From positions 124,001 to 188,000 of the forward strand of contig NZ_BLYI01000006.1 in the NCBI RefSeq assembly GCF_016586355.1: a stretch of 64,000 nucleotides of DNA. The letters run 5' to 3'. The first letter of the stretch is position 1. The number at the start of each line of letters is the position of its first letter. Below, one piece after another: positions 26,151 through 34,809 of this stretch. Source of the stretch: Anaerostipes butyraticus. Lineage in GTDB: Bacteria; Bacillota; Clostridia; Lachnospirales; Lachnospiraceae. The translations under genes and the position numbers were made by a program. The notes beneath the pieces are model-generated. The model saw only the letters and a program-made list of their open reading frames with translations, was not told the DNA's origin and ran no database searches.

Positions 26151-27137
26151 ATGAAAATAAAAATTGGAATATTAGGATATGGAAATTTAGGCCGAGGGGT
26201 GGAATGCGCAGTCAGGCAGAATCCGGATATGGAACTGGCGGTTGTTTTTACAAGAAGAAACCCTGAGGATGTTGCGATCCTGACGAAATCCGCGCAGGTG
26301 TGCCATGTATCAGAGGCAGAACAATGGAAGGATAAGATTGATGTTATGATCTTATGTGGAGGAAGCGCTACAGATCTGCCGGAGCAGACACCGAGATATG
26401 CCGCAATGTTTAATGTGGTGGACAGCTTCGATACTCATGCAAGAATTCCGGAACATTTTGCCAATGTAGACGAAGCAGCCAAAAAGGCAGGAAAGGTAGG
26501 AATCATTTCTGTAGGCTGGGATCCGGGAATGTTTTCTTTAAACCGCATGTATGCCAATGCCATTCTTCCGGAAGGGAAAGATTATACATTCTGGGGGAAA
26601 GGAGTCAGCCAGGGGCATTCTGACGCAATCCGAAGGGTAGAAGGAGTCAGAGACGGCAGACAGTATACCATTCCGGTGGAAACTGCTTTGGAAGCGGTAA
26701 GAAATGGAGAAGATCCGGAACTTACAACGAGAGAAAAGCATACGAGGGAATGCTTTGTTGTGCTGGAAGAGGGAGCAGATGCCGATGCAGTAGAAGCACA
26801 GATCAAGAATATGCCAAACTATTTTTCAGATTACGACACAACTGTTCATTTTATCAGTGAAGAAGAGTTAAAGAGAGATCATAGTAAGATTCCGCATGGA
26901 GGATTTGTTCTTCGAAGTGGAAGAACCGGATGGGAAGGAGAGAATCATCATTTGATCGAATATCGTCTGAAATTAGATTCTAATCCGGAATTTACATCCA
27001 GTGTTCTTATTGCTTACGCAAGGGCAGCTTATAAGATGGCTCAGGAAGGACAGACAGGCTGCAAGACTGTATTTGATATCGCGCCGGCTTATTTAAGTCC
27101 AAAATCAGGAGAGGAACTTCGTGCAGCTTTATTATAG
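26151..27137 (+). CDS. ddh: meso-Diaminopimelate D-dehydrogenase
   Basis: NADPH-dependent enzyme of the one-step lysine/DAP route from tetrahydrodipicolinate. 328 residues, the family size. The N-terminal Rossmann motif is GILGYGNLGRGVE (about 5-17); NVVDSFDTHARIPEH and SVGWDPGMFSLNR carry the DAP-binding residues, and GKGVSQGHSDAIRR is typical. The alpha/beta hydrolase gene overlaps its end by 17 bases. Presence of ddh fits a meso-DAP peptidoglycan. Confidence 0.95.
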   Translation: MKIKIGILGYGNLGRGVECAVRQNPDMELAVVFTRRNPEDVAILTKSAQVCHVSEAEQWKDKIDVMILCGGSATDLPEQTPRYAAMFNVVDSFDTHARIPEHFANVDEAAKKAGKVGIISVGWDPGMFSLNRMYANAILPEGKDYTFWGKGVSQGHSDAIRRVEGVRDGRQYTIPVETALEAVRNGEDPELTTREKHTRECFVVLEEGADADAVEAQIKNMPNYFSDYDTTVHFISEEELKRDHSKIPHGGFVLRSGRTGWEGENHHLIEYRLKLDSNPEFTSSVLIAYARAAYKMAQEGQTGCKTVFDIAPAYLSPKSGEELRAALL

Positions 27138-27798
27138 AGAGGCAGGAAGCGGAGAACCATTGATCCTGCTCCATGGAAACGGAGAGGATGGGAGTCATTT
27201 TGCAGATGTGATGAAGCATTTTGCTTCCCGGTACCGGGTGATTGCAGTCGACACCCGTGGACACGGAAAGTCTCCGAGAGGGGAGGCCCCATTTACAATT
27301 CGGCAGTTTGCAGAAGATCTCAGAGAATTTATGGATCAGCAGAAAATTGAGAAAGCAAATCTTCTGGGATTTTCAGACGGAGGCAATATTGCCCTGATTT
27401 TTGCCCTTCAGTATCCGGAAAGAGTACTCAGGCTGATTCTAAATGGAGCGAACCTGAATGCGGAAGGCGTCAAGCCGTCTGTGCAGATTCCGATTGAAAT
27501 CGGATATCGAATGGCCAGAATCTGTTCAAAAATCAGTCAGAGAGCAAAGAAAAATGCAGAGATAGTGGGACTAATGGTCCATGATCCTAATATAGATCCG
27601 GATCAGCTTCGCAGTCTCTGCATGCCTGTACTGGTGATTGCAGGAAAGCAGGATATGATCAAACAAAAGCATACGGAACTGATCGCGAAAAGCATTCCGA
27701 ATGCCTGGCTGTCCATTATCCCGGGAGATCATTTTATCGCTTACAAAGAATCGAAAATGTTCTGTAAAGAGGTGGAAGGATTTCTGGAAAACGCTTAA
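27121..27798 (+). CDS. Alpha/beta hydrolase
   Basis: 225 residues with the alpha/beta-hydrolase fold. LLHGNGEDG (oxyanion region), VIAVDTRGHGKS, nucleophile elbow GFSDGGN (Ser about 82), VLVIAGKQD (acidic residue) and GDHFIAYK (His about 204) give a full triad. It starts with GTG, 17 bases inside the end of ddh, behind an AGGAGAGG site, so it is translated from the same message. Substrate unknown. Confidence 0.88.
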   Translation: MQLYYREAGSGEPLILLHGNGEDGSHFADVMKHFASRYRVIAVDTRGHGKSPRGEAPFTIRQFAEDLREFMDQQKIEKANLLGFSDGGNIALIFALQYPERVLRLILNGANLNAEGVKPSVQIPIEIGYRMARICSKISQRAKKNAEIVGLMVHDPNIDPDQLRSLCMPVLVIAGKQDMIKQKHTELIAKSIPNAWLSIIPGDHFIAYKESKMFCKEVEGFLENA

Positions 27799-27885
27799 GT
27801 GATCAGAAAATAAAAGATAAAATAGGAAAAAAAGTGACAAATCATACCAAGGAATGAAATGATTCTAAAATAAGTATAAACTCTA

Positions 27886-27914
27886 TTGATTTCGTTATAT
27901 ACTAACGTTATAAT
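27886..27914 (+). promoter_or_regulatory. Promoter of the Zn metallopeptidase gene
   Basis: TTGATT (27886-27891), 17 bases, perfect TATAAT (27909-27914). Confidence 0.75.
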
Positions 27915-27947
27915 GCTATCAAGCAGAGAAGAAAGAAGGGAGCATTT

Positions 27948-28652
27948 ATGTTTTACCCATACGGATTTTATTTTGATGGAACGTATCTTTTAATCATCAT
28001 AGGAGCGGTTATAACAATGATTGCATCTTCCAAGATGAATTCTACGTTCCGCAGGTATTCCAGAGTGAGATGCCACTGCGGACTGACAGGATCTCAGGCT
28101 GCAGAGAGAATCTTGAATCAGGCTGGAATCTATGATGTTTCTGTGCAGCGGGTCAGAGGAAATCTGACAGATCATTATGACCCAAGGAATAAAGTGCTGC
28201 GCCTGTCTGATTCTACCTATGGATCAGATTCTATTGCGGCAATCGGAGTCGCAGCCCATGAGTGCGGCCATGCAATTCAGCATCAGAAGGGATATGTGCC
28301 TTTGACGATTCGGGGAGCTTTGGTGCCAATCGTCAATATCGGATCCAATTTGTCATGGGTGTTCATTATCGCAGGAATCTTTTTGGGAATGAATCAGTCA
28401 CTGATTCATTTTGGAATCATTTTGTTCTCTCTGGCAGTTGTTTTTCAGCTGGTTACACTTCCGGTTGAGTTTAACGCTTCAGCCAGAGCATTGAAGATTC
28501 TTGGAAATACAGGAATCATGTACGGAGATGAAGTTGCGCAGACAAGGAAAGTGCTGTCAGCGGCAGCGCTGACTTATGTCGCAGGTGCAGCAGCGGCACT
28601 GCTGGGTCTGCTGCGCCTTGTCCTTCTGTTCGGAGGAAATGACAGAGACTGA
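27948..28652 (+). CDS. YugP-family membrane zinc metallopeptidase
   Basis: 234 residues. A membrane segment at about 10-25, then a soluble segment, the zinc motif VAAHECGHAIQHQ (HExxH, about 103-115), and two to three further membrane helices (about 125-145, 150-170, 205-228). This is the pattern of the YugP/Zn_peptidase_2 family, whose role is poorly known; housekeeping cleavage of membrane proteins is a guess. Single-gene unit with promoter and terminator. Confidence 0.9.
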   Translation: MFYPYGFYFDGTYLLIIIGAVITMIASSKMNSTFRRYSRVRCHCGLTGSQAAERILNQAGIYDVSVQRVRGNLTDHYDPRNKVLRLSDSTYGSDSIAAIGVAAHECGHAIQHQKGYVPLTIRGALVPIVNIGSNLSWVFIIAGIFLGMNQSLIHFGIILFSLAVVFQLVTLPVEFNASARALKILGNTGIMYGDEVAQTRKVLSAAALTYVAGAAAALLGLLRLVLLFGGNDRD

Positions 28653-28690
28653 TAGTCTTATGGTGATATTTAATCTCATAACAGGAAGAA

Positions 28691-28733
28691 AAAAACACCT
28701 CCAGGCTTTTATGCGGCCTGGAGGTGTTTTTTT
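28691..28733. terminator. Bidirectional terminator
   Basis: AAAAACACCTCCAGGC pairs with GCCTGGAGGTGTTTTT around a nine-base loop; T run on both strands. It separates the metallopeptidase from the convergent merR gene. Confidence 0.93.
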
Positions 28734-28740
28734 GCGGAAA

Positions 28741-29160
28741 TTATGAAAGCGGCTGCTGCCGTTTGTCTTTGTCCGGAAGCGATTCGTGAATTTTTGTTGT
28801 TCCGGCCTTCAGAGCAGTTTCATAGTACCAGCATTTGTAATCAATCATTTCCAATGTATGCTTCAGTTCCTCAATTTTTCGCAGGGTTTCTTCCCGGCGT
28901 TCCAAAAACATTTCATAGCGGAGTTTGATCGTGGAATCACCTTCAGAACACCAGTCGATAAATTGTTTGATTTTTTTGATAGGCATACCGGTTTTTTTCA
29001 GACATTCTATGACAGACAGACGATCAAGATCATCATCATCGAATTTGCGGATTCCAGAGTCCGTACGGCTGACGGATGGAAGGAGACCTTCTTTTTCATA
29101 ATAGCGCAGGGTAGAAGGTGAAATATTCGTCTTTTTTGCAACTTCTCCTATCGAATACAT
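28741..29160 (-). CDS. MerR-family transcriptional regulator
   Basis: 139 residues. N-terminal MerR winged helix: IGEVAKKTNISPSTLRYYEKEGLLP (residues 4-28 hold the helix-turn-helix and wing), then the second helix pair and a coiled-coil dimerisation helix (about 75-112), ending in a short effector region (DYKCWYYETALKAGT). There are two Cys residues in the C-terminal half (in DWCSEG and DYKCWY) but no CxxC metal site as in CueR. It resembles the AdhR/BltR-like group. It is divergent from larB; the MerR-type operator/promoter at 29177-29207 lies between the genes, so it is the best candidate regulator of the lar genes. Confidence 0.9.
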   Translation of the reverse strand: MYSIGEVAKKTNISPSTLRYYEKEGLLPSVSRTDSGIRKFDDDDLDRLSVIECLKKTGMPIKKIKQFIDWCSEGDSTIKLRYEMFLERREETLRKIEELKHTLEMIDYKCWYYETALKAGTTKIHESLPDKDKRQQPLS

Positions 29161-29176
29161 AATACTCCTTTCTTTC

Positions 29177-29207
29177 TTGACTTCGAGTTAACTTTAAGTG
29201 ATAAGAT
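29177..29207 (+). promoter_or_regulatory. MerR-type promoter and operator before larB
   Basis: TTGACT (29177-29182) and TAAGAT (29202-29207) are 19 bases apart, the over-long spacer typical of MerR-activated promoters. The spacer holds the near-palindrome ACTTNNAGTTAACTNNAAGT (29180-29199). The promoter reads away from merR and towards larB, with a leader of about 100 bases. Confidence 0.75.
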
Positions 29208-29318
29208 AATTGTACAATGAAAAAGTTCAGTCTGCAAGAATGAATCTTGAGATGTACGGGAATTCGAAGTACAATGAAAAGACGGAATAGAATAGTACGG
29301 GAGGTATACGGCTTACAG

Positions 29319-30068
29319 ATGGAAGTACAGGAGATATTATCAAAGGTAAAAGAAGGCACAATGTCTGTAGAAGAAGCCCAGAGGTATCTGAAGAGACAGC
29401 CTTTTGAGGAACTGGGGTATGCCAAACTGGATACTCATAGAAAAATTCGTTCGGGATTCGCGGAAGTAATCTTCTGCAGCGGCAAGGCAGATGAACATCT
29501 GCGCCAGATTGTTGGGAAACTGTATGAGGAAGAAGGAGAAGTTTTCGGAACACGGGCAAGCAAAGAACAATATGAAATGCTGAAAAAGACGTATCCTGAA
29601 TTAGAGTATGATGAGATTTCCGGAATTATAAAAATAGAAAAAAAGGGGAAAAAACAGGAAGGAAAGATCGCTGTATGTACCGCGGGAACTGCAGATATAT
29701 CAGTGGCGGAAGAAGCGGCGCAGACGGCAGAATATTTCGGCTCCAGAGTAGAAAGAATTTATGATGTTGGCGTCAGCGGACTGCATCGTCTGCTGGCGAG
29801 ACTGGATGCGATTCAAAGCGCCAACTGTGTCATTGCGATCGCAGGAATGGAAGGAGCTCTTGCCAGTGTGATCGGAGGTCTGGTGGATAAGCCGGTTATC
29901 GCAGTTCCTACTTCTGTGGGATACGGTGCGAATATGCATGGATTATCGGCGCTTTTGACGATGATCAATTCCTGTGCCAATGGAATTGCAGTGGTGAATA
30001 TTGATAATGGTTACGGAGCCGGATATATGGCAACGCAGATTAACAGATTGGGGGTAAGACATGAATAA
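29319..30068 (+). CDS. larB: LarB, nickel-pincer nucleotide synthesis (carboxylase/hydrolase)
   Basis: Acts first in nickel-pincer nucleotide (NPN) synthesis, carboxylating nicotinic acid adenine dinucleotide and releasing AMP. 249 residues: a helical N-terminal part with LDTHRKIRSGFAEVIFC (about 41-57) and a C-terminal PurE/AIR-carboxylase-like domain with VCTAGTADISVAEEAA, GMEGALASVIGGLV and AVPTSVGYGAN. ATG 29319 matches the family start; the GGGAGG site at 29301-29306 is rather far (12 bases). It overlaps larC by eight bases. Confidence 0.93.
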   Translation: MEVQEILSKVKEGTMSVEEAQRYLKRQPFEELGYAKLDTHRKIRSGFAEVIFCSGKADEHLRQIVGKLYEEEGEVFGTRASKEQYEMLKKTYPELEYDEISGIIKIEKKGKKQEGKIAVCTAGTADISVAEEAAQTAEYFGSRVERIYDVGVSGLHRLLARLDAIQSANCVIAIAGMEGALASVIGGLVDKPVIAVPTSVGYGANMHGLSALLTMINSCANGIAVVNIDNGYGAGYMATQINRLGVRHE

Positions 30069-31401
30069 GACACTGTATCTGGAATGCTGCAGCGGAATCA
30101 GCGGAGACATGTTTGTCGGTGCTTTGCTGGATCTGGGAGCAGATGAAAAAGGTTTAAAAGAAATGCTGGAGAGTCTGCCGGTGGATGGTTTTGAAGTAAA
30201 GATCACCAGAAAGAAAAAGGCGGGACTGGATGGCTGTGATTTTGATGTTGTCCTGGATCAGGAACATGAAAATCATGATCATGATATGGAATATCTCCAT
30301 GGACATGATCCGGAATATCAGAAGGAACACAGCCATGCCCATGTTCACAGCCATTCGCATGAACATTCCCATGAGCATCCGCATGAACATGCCCCTCACG
30401 GGCATCACCATCATGGACATCATCATGCGCACAGAGGACTGACGGATATTTTAGGCATTATTTCCCGGTCAGGGCTGAATCAGCATGCCAGACAGACTGC
30501 CTCAGATATCTTTGAAATTATTGCTCAGGCAGAAGCAAAAGCCCATGGAGAACCGGTGGATCAGGTGCATTTCCATGAAGTGGGAGCAGTGGATTCCATT
30601 GCGGATATCTGTGCGGCAGCGTTTTGCCTGGATGATCTGGGAATCAGTGAGGTGATCGTTCCGGAATTATATGAAGGAAGCGGCACGATCCGCTGCCAGC
30701 ACGGCATCATTCCGGTTCCGGTGCCGGCAGTTACTCATATTGCGGCAGATCATCATCTGACCCTGCATATGACAGGGGTTCGTGGTGAACTGGTAACGCC
30801 GACCGGAGCGGCTATTGCGGCGGCTGTCCGCACGGCAGATCGCCTTCCGGAAAAATTTAAGATTTTGAAAACAGGAATCGGAACCGGCAAAAGGGATTAT
30901 GACTGCCCGGGTATTTTAAGAGCGATGCTCATTGAACCGGAGGCAGGAAAAAAAGATGAAATCTGGAAACTGGAAACTAATATTGATGACTGCAGCGGGG
31001 AAGTGTTTGGAGGTCTTATGGAAACTCTGCTCCGGGCAGGCGCCAGGGATGTTCATTATTTTCCTGTTTATATGAAGAAAAATCGTCCGGCATATCAGCT
31101 GAATGTTGTTTGCGACGAGGACAGGATAGAGCCGCTGGAACAGATTATTTTTCAGGAGACGACAACCATAGGAATCCGGCGGATCCGGATGGAACGTACG
31201 GTTCTTTCGCGCAGGGAAACAGAAGTTAAGGGATGGTTCGGTACGGCAAAAGTAAAAGTCTGCAGTCTGCCTTCCGGGGACCGGGCGTATCCGGAGTACG
31301 AGAGCGTAAAGAAAATCAGTGAAAAGCACGGAATTTCTTATATGGAAGCCTATCATGAAATCGTACAGGCATGGAAAGAAAGAGGAAAATATGAACAGTA
31401 A
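30061..31401 (+). CDS. larC: LarC, nickel insertion cyclometallase
   Basis: Inserts nickel into the pincer nucleotide in a CTP-dependent step. 446 residues in one uninterrupted frame, unlike Lactiplantibacillus, where larC is read by a programmed frameshift. The N-terminus LYLECCSGISGDMFVGALLDLG (residues 4-25) is the family mark. A very His-rich loop occupies about 70-126 and probably holds nickel. The middle has HFHEVGAVDSIADICAAAFCLDDL and GVRGELVTPTGAAI; the C-terminal domain starts near 300 with ETNIDDCSGEVFGGLMETLL. It overlaps larB by eight bases and larE by eleven. Confidence 0.95.
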   Translation: MNKTLYLECCSGISGDMFVGALLDLGADEKGLKEMLESLPVDGFEVKITRKKKAGLDGCDFDVVLDQEHENHDHDMEYLHGHDPEYQKEHSHAHVHSHSHEHSHEHPHEHAPHGHHHHGHHHAHRGLTDILGIISRSGLNQHARQTASDIFEIIAQAEAKAHGEPVDQVHFHEVGAVDSIADICAAAFCLDDLGISEVIVPELYEGSGTIRCQHGIIPVPVPAVTHIAADHHLTLHMTGVRGELVTPTGAAIAAAVRTADRLPEKFKILKTGIGTGKRDYDCPGILRAMLIEPEAGKKDEIWKLETNIDDCSGEVFGGLMETLLRAGARDVHYFPVYMKKNRPAYQLNVVCDEDRIEPLEQIIFQETTTIGIRRIRMERTVLSRRETEVKGWFGTAKVKVCSLPSGDRAYPEYESVKKISEKHGISYMEAYHEIVQAWKERGKYEQ

Positions 31402-32221
31402 ACAGGAGCATCTTTGTCAGATGATGGAACAATATGCGGCAGATGATGTAATGGTTGCGTTTTCCGGGGGCGTCGACAGCGCCCTGCTTTTAAAACTTGC
31501 CTGTGAGGCAGCTAAAAAGACAGGGAAGAGAGTTCATGCAGTGACAGTCCATACAATGCTGCACCCGGCAGGCGAACTGGAAGCGGCAGAAGAAGAGGCG
31601 AAAGCGATGGGCGCCATTCATCATGTAATTCAGATGGACGAGCTTAGAGACGCCGGGATTTCTGAAAATCCTCCGGACCGGTGTTACCGGTGCAAACGGC
31701 ATCTTTTTCTTGAAATCCGGAAACTGGCACAAGAAAATGGAATATCTGTTGTCATTGAAGGAACCAATGAAGACGATCTGCATGTCTACCGGCCCGGAAT
31801 CCGTGCAGTCAGAGAACTTCAGATCAAAAGTCCGCTGGCAGAGGCGGAGATGACAAAAGAAGATGTCCGTGCTCTTGCAGGGAAATATGGATTAAAGGTT
31901 TCATCAAAGCCGTCCATGCCCTGCCTGGCGACCCGGTTTCCGTACGGAGCCAGATTATCTTACGAAAAATTAAAACAGGTGGATCAGGGAGAAATTTTCC
32001 TCAGAAATCTGGGATATCGAAACGTAAGGATCCGGGTTTACGGGGATCTGATCCGGATTGAAATTGACAGTGATGAGATGAGGCGGTTTGTGGATCAGAA
32101 AGAGGAAATCATTTCCTATTTAAAAGAACTGGGATATTTATATATTACAGTGGATCTGGAAGGCTTCCGTTCCGGAAGCATGGATCTGCAGATCGATCAG
32201 CAGAAAGAAGGGAGAAAGTAG
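31391..32221 (+). CDS. larE: LarE, ATP-dependent sulfur transferase
   Basis: Supplies the two sulfur atoms of the pincer cofactor. 276 residues. PP-loop VAFSGGVDSALLLKLA (22-37) for adenylation, then EGTNEDDLHVYRPGIRAV and SSKPSMPCLATRFPYG. Cys178 in PCLA sits where Lactiplantibacillus LarE has its sacrificial Cys176; no further Cys follows it, so this looks like the sacrificial type and not the iron-sulfur type. There is also a CYRC pair at 98-101. Start ATG behind AGAGGA, overlapping the larC end by eleven bases. Confidence 0.93.
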   Translation: MNSKQEHLCQMMEQYAADDVMVAFSGGVDSALLLKLACEAAKKTGKRVHAVTVHTMLHPAGELEAAEEEAKAMGAIHHVIQMDELRDAGISENPPDRCYRCKRHLFLEIRKLAQENGISVVIEGTNEDDLHVYRPGIRAVRELQIKSPLAEAEMTKEDVRALAGKYGLKVSSKPSMPCLATRFPYGARLSYEKLKQVDQGEIFLRNLGYRNVRIRVYGDLIRIEIDSDEMRRFVDQKEEIISYLKELGYLYITVDLEGFRSGSMDLQIDQQKEGRK

Positions 32222-32223
32222 TT

Positions 32224-33216
32224 ATGCATATGGCTGACGCGCTGGTAGCGCCGGCGGTTGCGGGAACTATGTATGTGTGTTCCGCAGCGGCAATGACATA
32301 TTCAATAAAGAAAGTTCACCTGGAGGTGGATACTAAAAAAATTCCTGTTATGGGAGTCATGGGGGCATTCGTATTTGCGGCCCAGATGATTAACTTTACG
32401 ATTCCGGGGACAGGATCTTCCGGACATTTATGCGGCGGCATGATGCTGTCTGCGATTTTAGGACCGTTTGCGGGATTTTTGACTATGATAGGAGTCCTGC
32501 TGGTACAGTGTTTATTGTTTGCAGACGGAGGTCTGCTGGCTCTGGGAGCCAATATATGGAACATGGCATTTTACGGATGTTTTATTGGCGGAATGGTCAT
32601 CTGGAGGATGATCATGAAAAATGGAATGTCAAAGAAAAAGATTATGGCAGCTTCTGTTTTAGGGTGCATCCTGACGCTCCAGCTGGGAGCATTTTCCGTC
32701 ACACTGGAAACGTTAGCTTCAGGAATCACAGAACTGCCGTTTGCGGTTTTTGCTGGAACCATGCAGCCAATTCATCTGGCGATTGGACTTGTGGAAGGAC
32801 TTATTACATCAGCGGTTCTCTGCTTTATTTATGACGCGAGACCGGAACTGCTCTGGATGTATCAGAAAAAAGAAAGAGGGAAGCTTTCTTACAAAGGAAC
32901 GGTTGGAGCACTGGCCTGCGCTGCGCTGGCGGTCGGAGGTCTGCTGTCCCTGGCAGCTTCTTCCAATCCAGACGGGCTGGAATGGTCCATGGAAAAAGTG
33001 TCAGGAACAACAGAATTGTCTGCTTCAGGAACCATACACCAGGCTGCACAGAAAATACAGGAACTGACAGCTTTTCTTCCAGATTATTCTTTTAAAGGAT
33101 CAGAAGGGGCTGTGGGAACTTCGGTTTCAGGAATTGTGGGAGCAGTGATCGTGGCAGCCTTGTGTATTGTAATCTGTATCTGTATAAGGAACATAAGGAA
33201 GAAGAAAGTGAAGTAG
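32224..33216 (+). CDS. larMN: CbiM/CbiN-type nickel/cobalt ECF transporter S-component
   Basis: Integral membrane protein of 330 residues forming the metal-binding component of an ECF-type importer. The N-terminus MHMADALVAPAVAG supplies the His2 metal ligand of CbiM/NikM; six to seven membrane helices follow to about 215. The C-terminal part (about 225-325) has one membrane helix, the NPDGLEWSMEKV motif of CbiN/NikN and a last membrane helix, so M and N are fused. It starts three bases after larE, which argues for nickel as the substrate. Cobalt cannot be excluded from the sequence alone. Confidence 0.9.
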   Translation: MHMADALVAPAVAGTMYVCSAAAMTYSIKKVHLEVDTKKIPVMGVMGAFVFAAQMINFTIPGTGSSGHLCGGMMLSAILGPFAGFLTMIGVLLVQCLLFADGGLLALGANIWNMAFYGCFIGGMVIWRMIMKNGMSKKKIMAASVLGCILTLQLGAFSVTLETLASGITELPFAVFAGTMQPIHLAIGLVEGLITSAVLCFIYDARPELLWMYQKKERGKLSYKGTVGALACAALAVGGLLSLAASSNPDGLEWSMEKVSGTTELSASGTIHQAAQKIQELTAFLPDYSFKGSEGAVGTSVSGIVGAVIVAALCIVICICIRNIRKKKVK

Positions 33217-33218
33217 CC

Positions 33219-34001
33219 GTGGGGAAAATCAGAGAAGCAATTTATGGAATTCATCATATGGATGAAACAGCGTCAAAAGATCGATGGATGCAGAATCTCC
33301 ATCCTCTGGCAAAGCTCCTGACAGCTTTTGTCTATATCTTTGTTGTAGTCTCTTTTGACAAATATGACCTGCCGGGACTTGCGGTCATGGGGCTGTATCT
33401 TTTTGTCCTGTTTTTCTTTGGAAAGTTTTCGCTTTTTCGGGCGGTACGGCAGATGAAAGTCATTCTGGCGGTTTCTGCTGCTGTGGGAATTGCAAATCCG
33501 TTTTTAGACCACAGCGTCTGGATGGAGGCTGGAGGGTTTGTGATTACCGGAGGAATGATATCCATGATCACATTGATGTTAAAAGGCATTTATGCAGTGC
33601 TGGAATCCTATCTTCTGATTGTGTCTACTTCGATTGAGGAAATTTGTTATGCTCTTCAGTGTCTTAAGATTCCGAAGACATTCATCACAGTTATTTTACT
33701 GATTTACCGTTATATGATCGTTCTTCTAAAAGAGGCAGAAAGAATCATGCTGGCCTATGAAATGCGGGCTCCCGGTCAGAAAGGCGTCCATTGGAAAGCA
33801 TGGGGATCCCTGGCAGGGCAGCTGCTTCTGCGGAGCATTGACCGGGCCCAGATTGTTTATGAAAGCATGATGCTCAGAGGATATGACGGAACGTTTCGTC
33901 TGATACGGAAAAAAGAAAATACGGCACAAAGTCTGGTCTATGGGATCGGATGGATTCTGATTTTTCTCTTATATCGATGTTTTTGCGAATATTTGAGATA
34001 A
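33219..34001 (+). CDS. larQ: CbiQ-type ECF transporter T-component
   Basis: Transmembrane coupling protein of the metal importer, 260 residues with about five membrane helices. The coupling motifs are in the C-terminal half: AYEMRAPG (about 179-186, first Ala-Arg-Gly-like motif) and ESMMLRGYDG (about 218-227, second). GTG 33219, two bases after the cbiM stop codon, is the likely start; the frame is open further upstream inside cbiM, but that stretch does not match the family. The ribosome site is weak, suggesting translational coupling. Confidence 0.88.
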   Translation: MGKIREAIYGIHHMDETASKDRWMQNLHPLAKLLTAFVYIFVVVSFDKYDLPGLAVMGLYLFVLFFFGKFSLFRAVRQMKVILAVSAAVGIANPFLDHSVWMEAGGFVITGGMISMITLMLKGIYAVLESYLLIVSTSIEEICYALQCLKIPKTFITVILLIYRYMIVLLKEAERIMLAYEMRAPGQKGVHWKAWGSLAGQLLLRSIDRAQIVYESMMLRGYDGTFRLIRKKENTAQSLVYGIGWILIFLLYRCFCEYLR

Positions 34002-34043
34002 CAGGGAAAATGTTTTCAGTGCCATGATAGGAGGAAATGTGAC

Positions 34044-34790
34044 ATGCAGACAATTGAGATCAGTCATCTGTCTTTTGCCTACGGTGATGAGCCGGTGCTT
34101 TCTGATGTTTGCTTTCAGGCAGAGGGAGAGGAGACCATAGGGATCATCGGCGCCAATGGAGTGGGGAAATCTACTCTTCTGAAAATCATAGTAGGAATTC
34201 TGCCGGAATATCAGGGAAGTTTAAAAATCTGCGGTATGGAGGCAGAAAGGAAAAACCTGGCGCAGATCCGGGAAAAGACGGGTTATGTATTTCAGGATTC
34301 TGAAAGCCAGCTTTTTATGTCCAATGTTTATGAAGATGTGGCGTTTGCGCCGAGAAATTATGGATATCCGGAGGAGGAAGTTCGAAGAAGGACGGAAAGA
34401 GCTCTGGACATGGTCCATATCAAAGATCTTCAGGAAAAGCAGATTTACCGTTTGTCAGGAGGACAGAAAAAACTGGCATCGATTGCTACGATTTTATCGA
34501 CGAATCCGGAAATCATTCTTCTGGATGAACCTTCTGTCGCTTTGGATCCGAAAAACCGGAGAAATCTGATTCGGATTTTGAAAGAACTTCCGGGAATGAA
34601 GATCATTGCATCCCATGATCTGGATATGGTATGGGATACATGCAGCCGTACGATATTAATGTCAGACGGAAGGATCATAGCGGATGGAAATACAAAAGAA
34701 CTATTAACAAAGCAGGATTTGCTGGAAGCACATGGACTGGAACTTCCGATGTTCGTGGCAGGACAGCAGAGTATGCAGCAGAAAAAATAA
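34044..34790 (+). CDS. larO: CbiO-type ECF transporter ATPase
   Basis: ATP-binding subunit of the importer, 248 residues. Walker A GANGVGKST (about 36-44), Q-loop in YVFQDSESQLF (the usual ECF ATPase Q-motif), signature RLSGGQKKLASIA, Walker B IILLDEPSVALDP and the switch His in ASHDLDM. A single copy is present, so a homodimer is expected. An AGGAGGAAAT site precedes the ATG. Confidence 0.93.
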   Translation: MQTIEISHLSFAYGDEPVLSDVCFQAEGEETIGIIGANGVGKSTLLKIIVGILPEYQGSLKICGMEAERKNLAQIREKTGYVFQDSESQLFMSNVYEDVAFAPRNYGYPEEEVRRRTERALDMVHIKDLQEKQIYRLSGGQKKLASIATILSTNPEIILLDEPSVALDPKNRRNLIRILKELPGMKIIASHDLDMVWDTCSRTILMSDGRIIADGNTKELLTKQDLLEAHGLELPMFVAGQQSMQQKK

Positions 34791-34809
34791 CCAGCAGGGG
34801 GAATGTTAA

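Noticed and set aside
29212-29280. Direct repeat GTACAATGAAAA in the larB leader (29212 and 29269)
   Set aside because: Two short copies only, without structure or a plausible role; could be chance.
30154-30432. Met-rich minus-strand frame in larC
   Set aside because: It is only the complement of the repeated His codons (cat read as atg).
30061-31401. Programmed frameshift in larC as in Lactiplantibacillus
   Set aside because: The whole LarC sequence lies in one frame with no stop codon.
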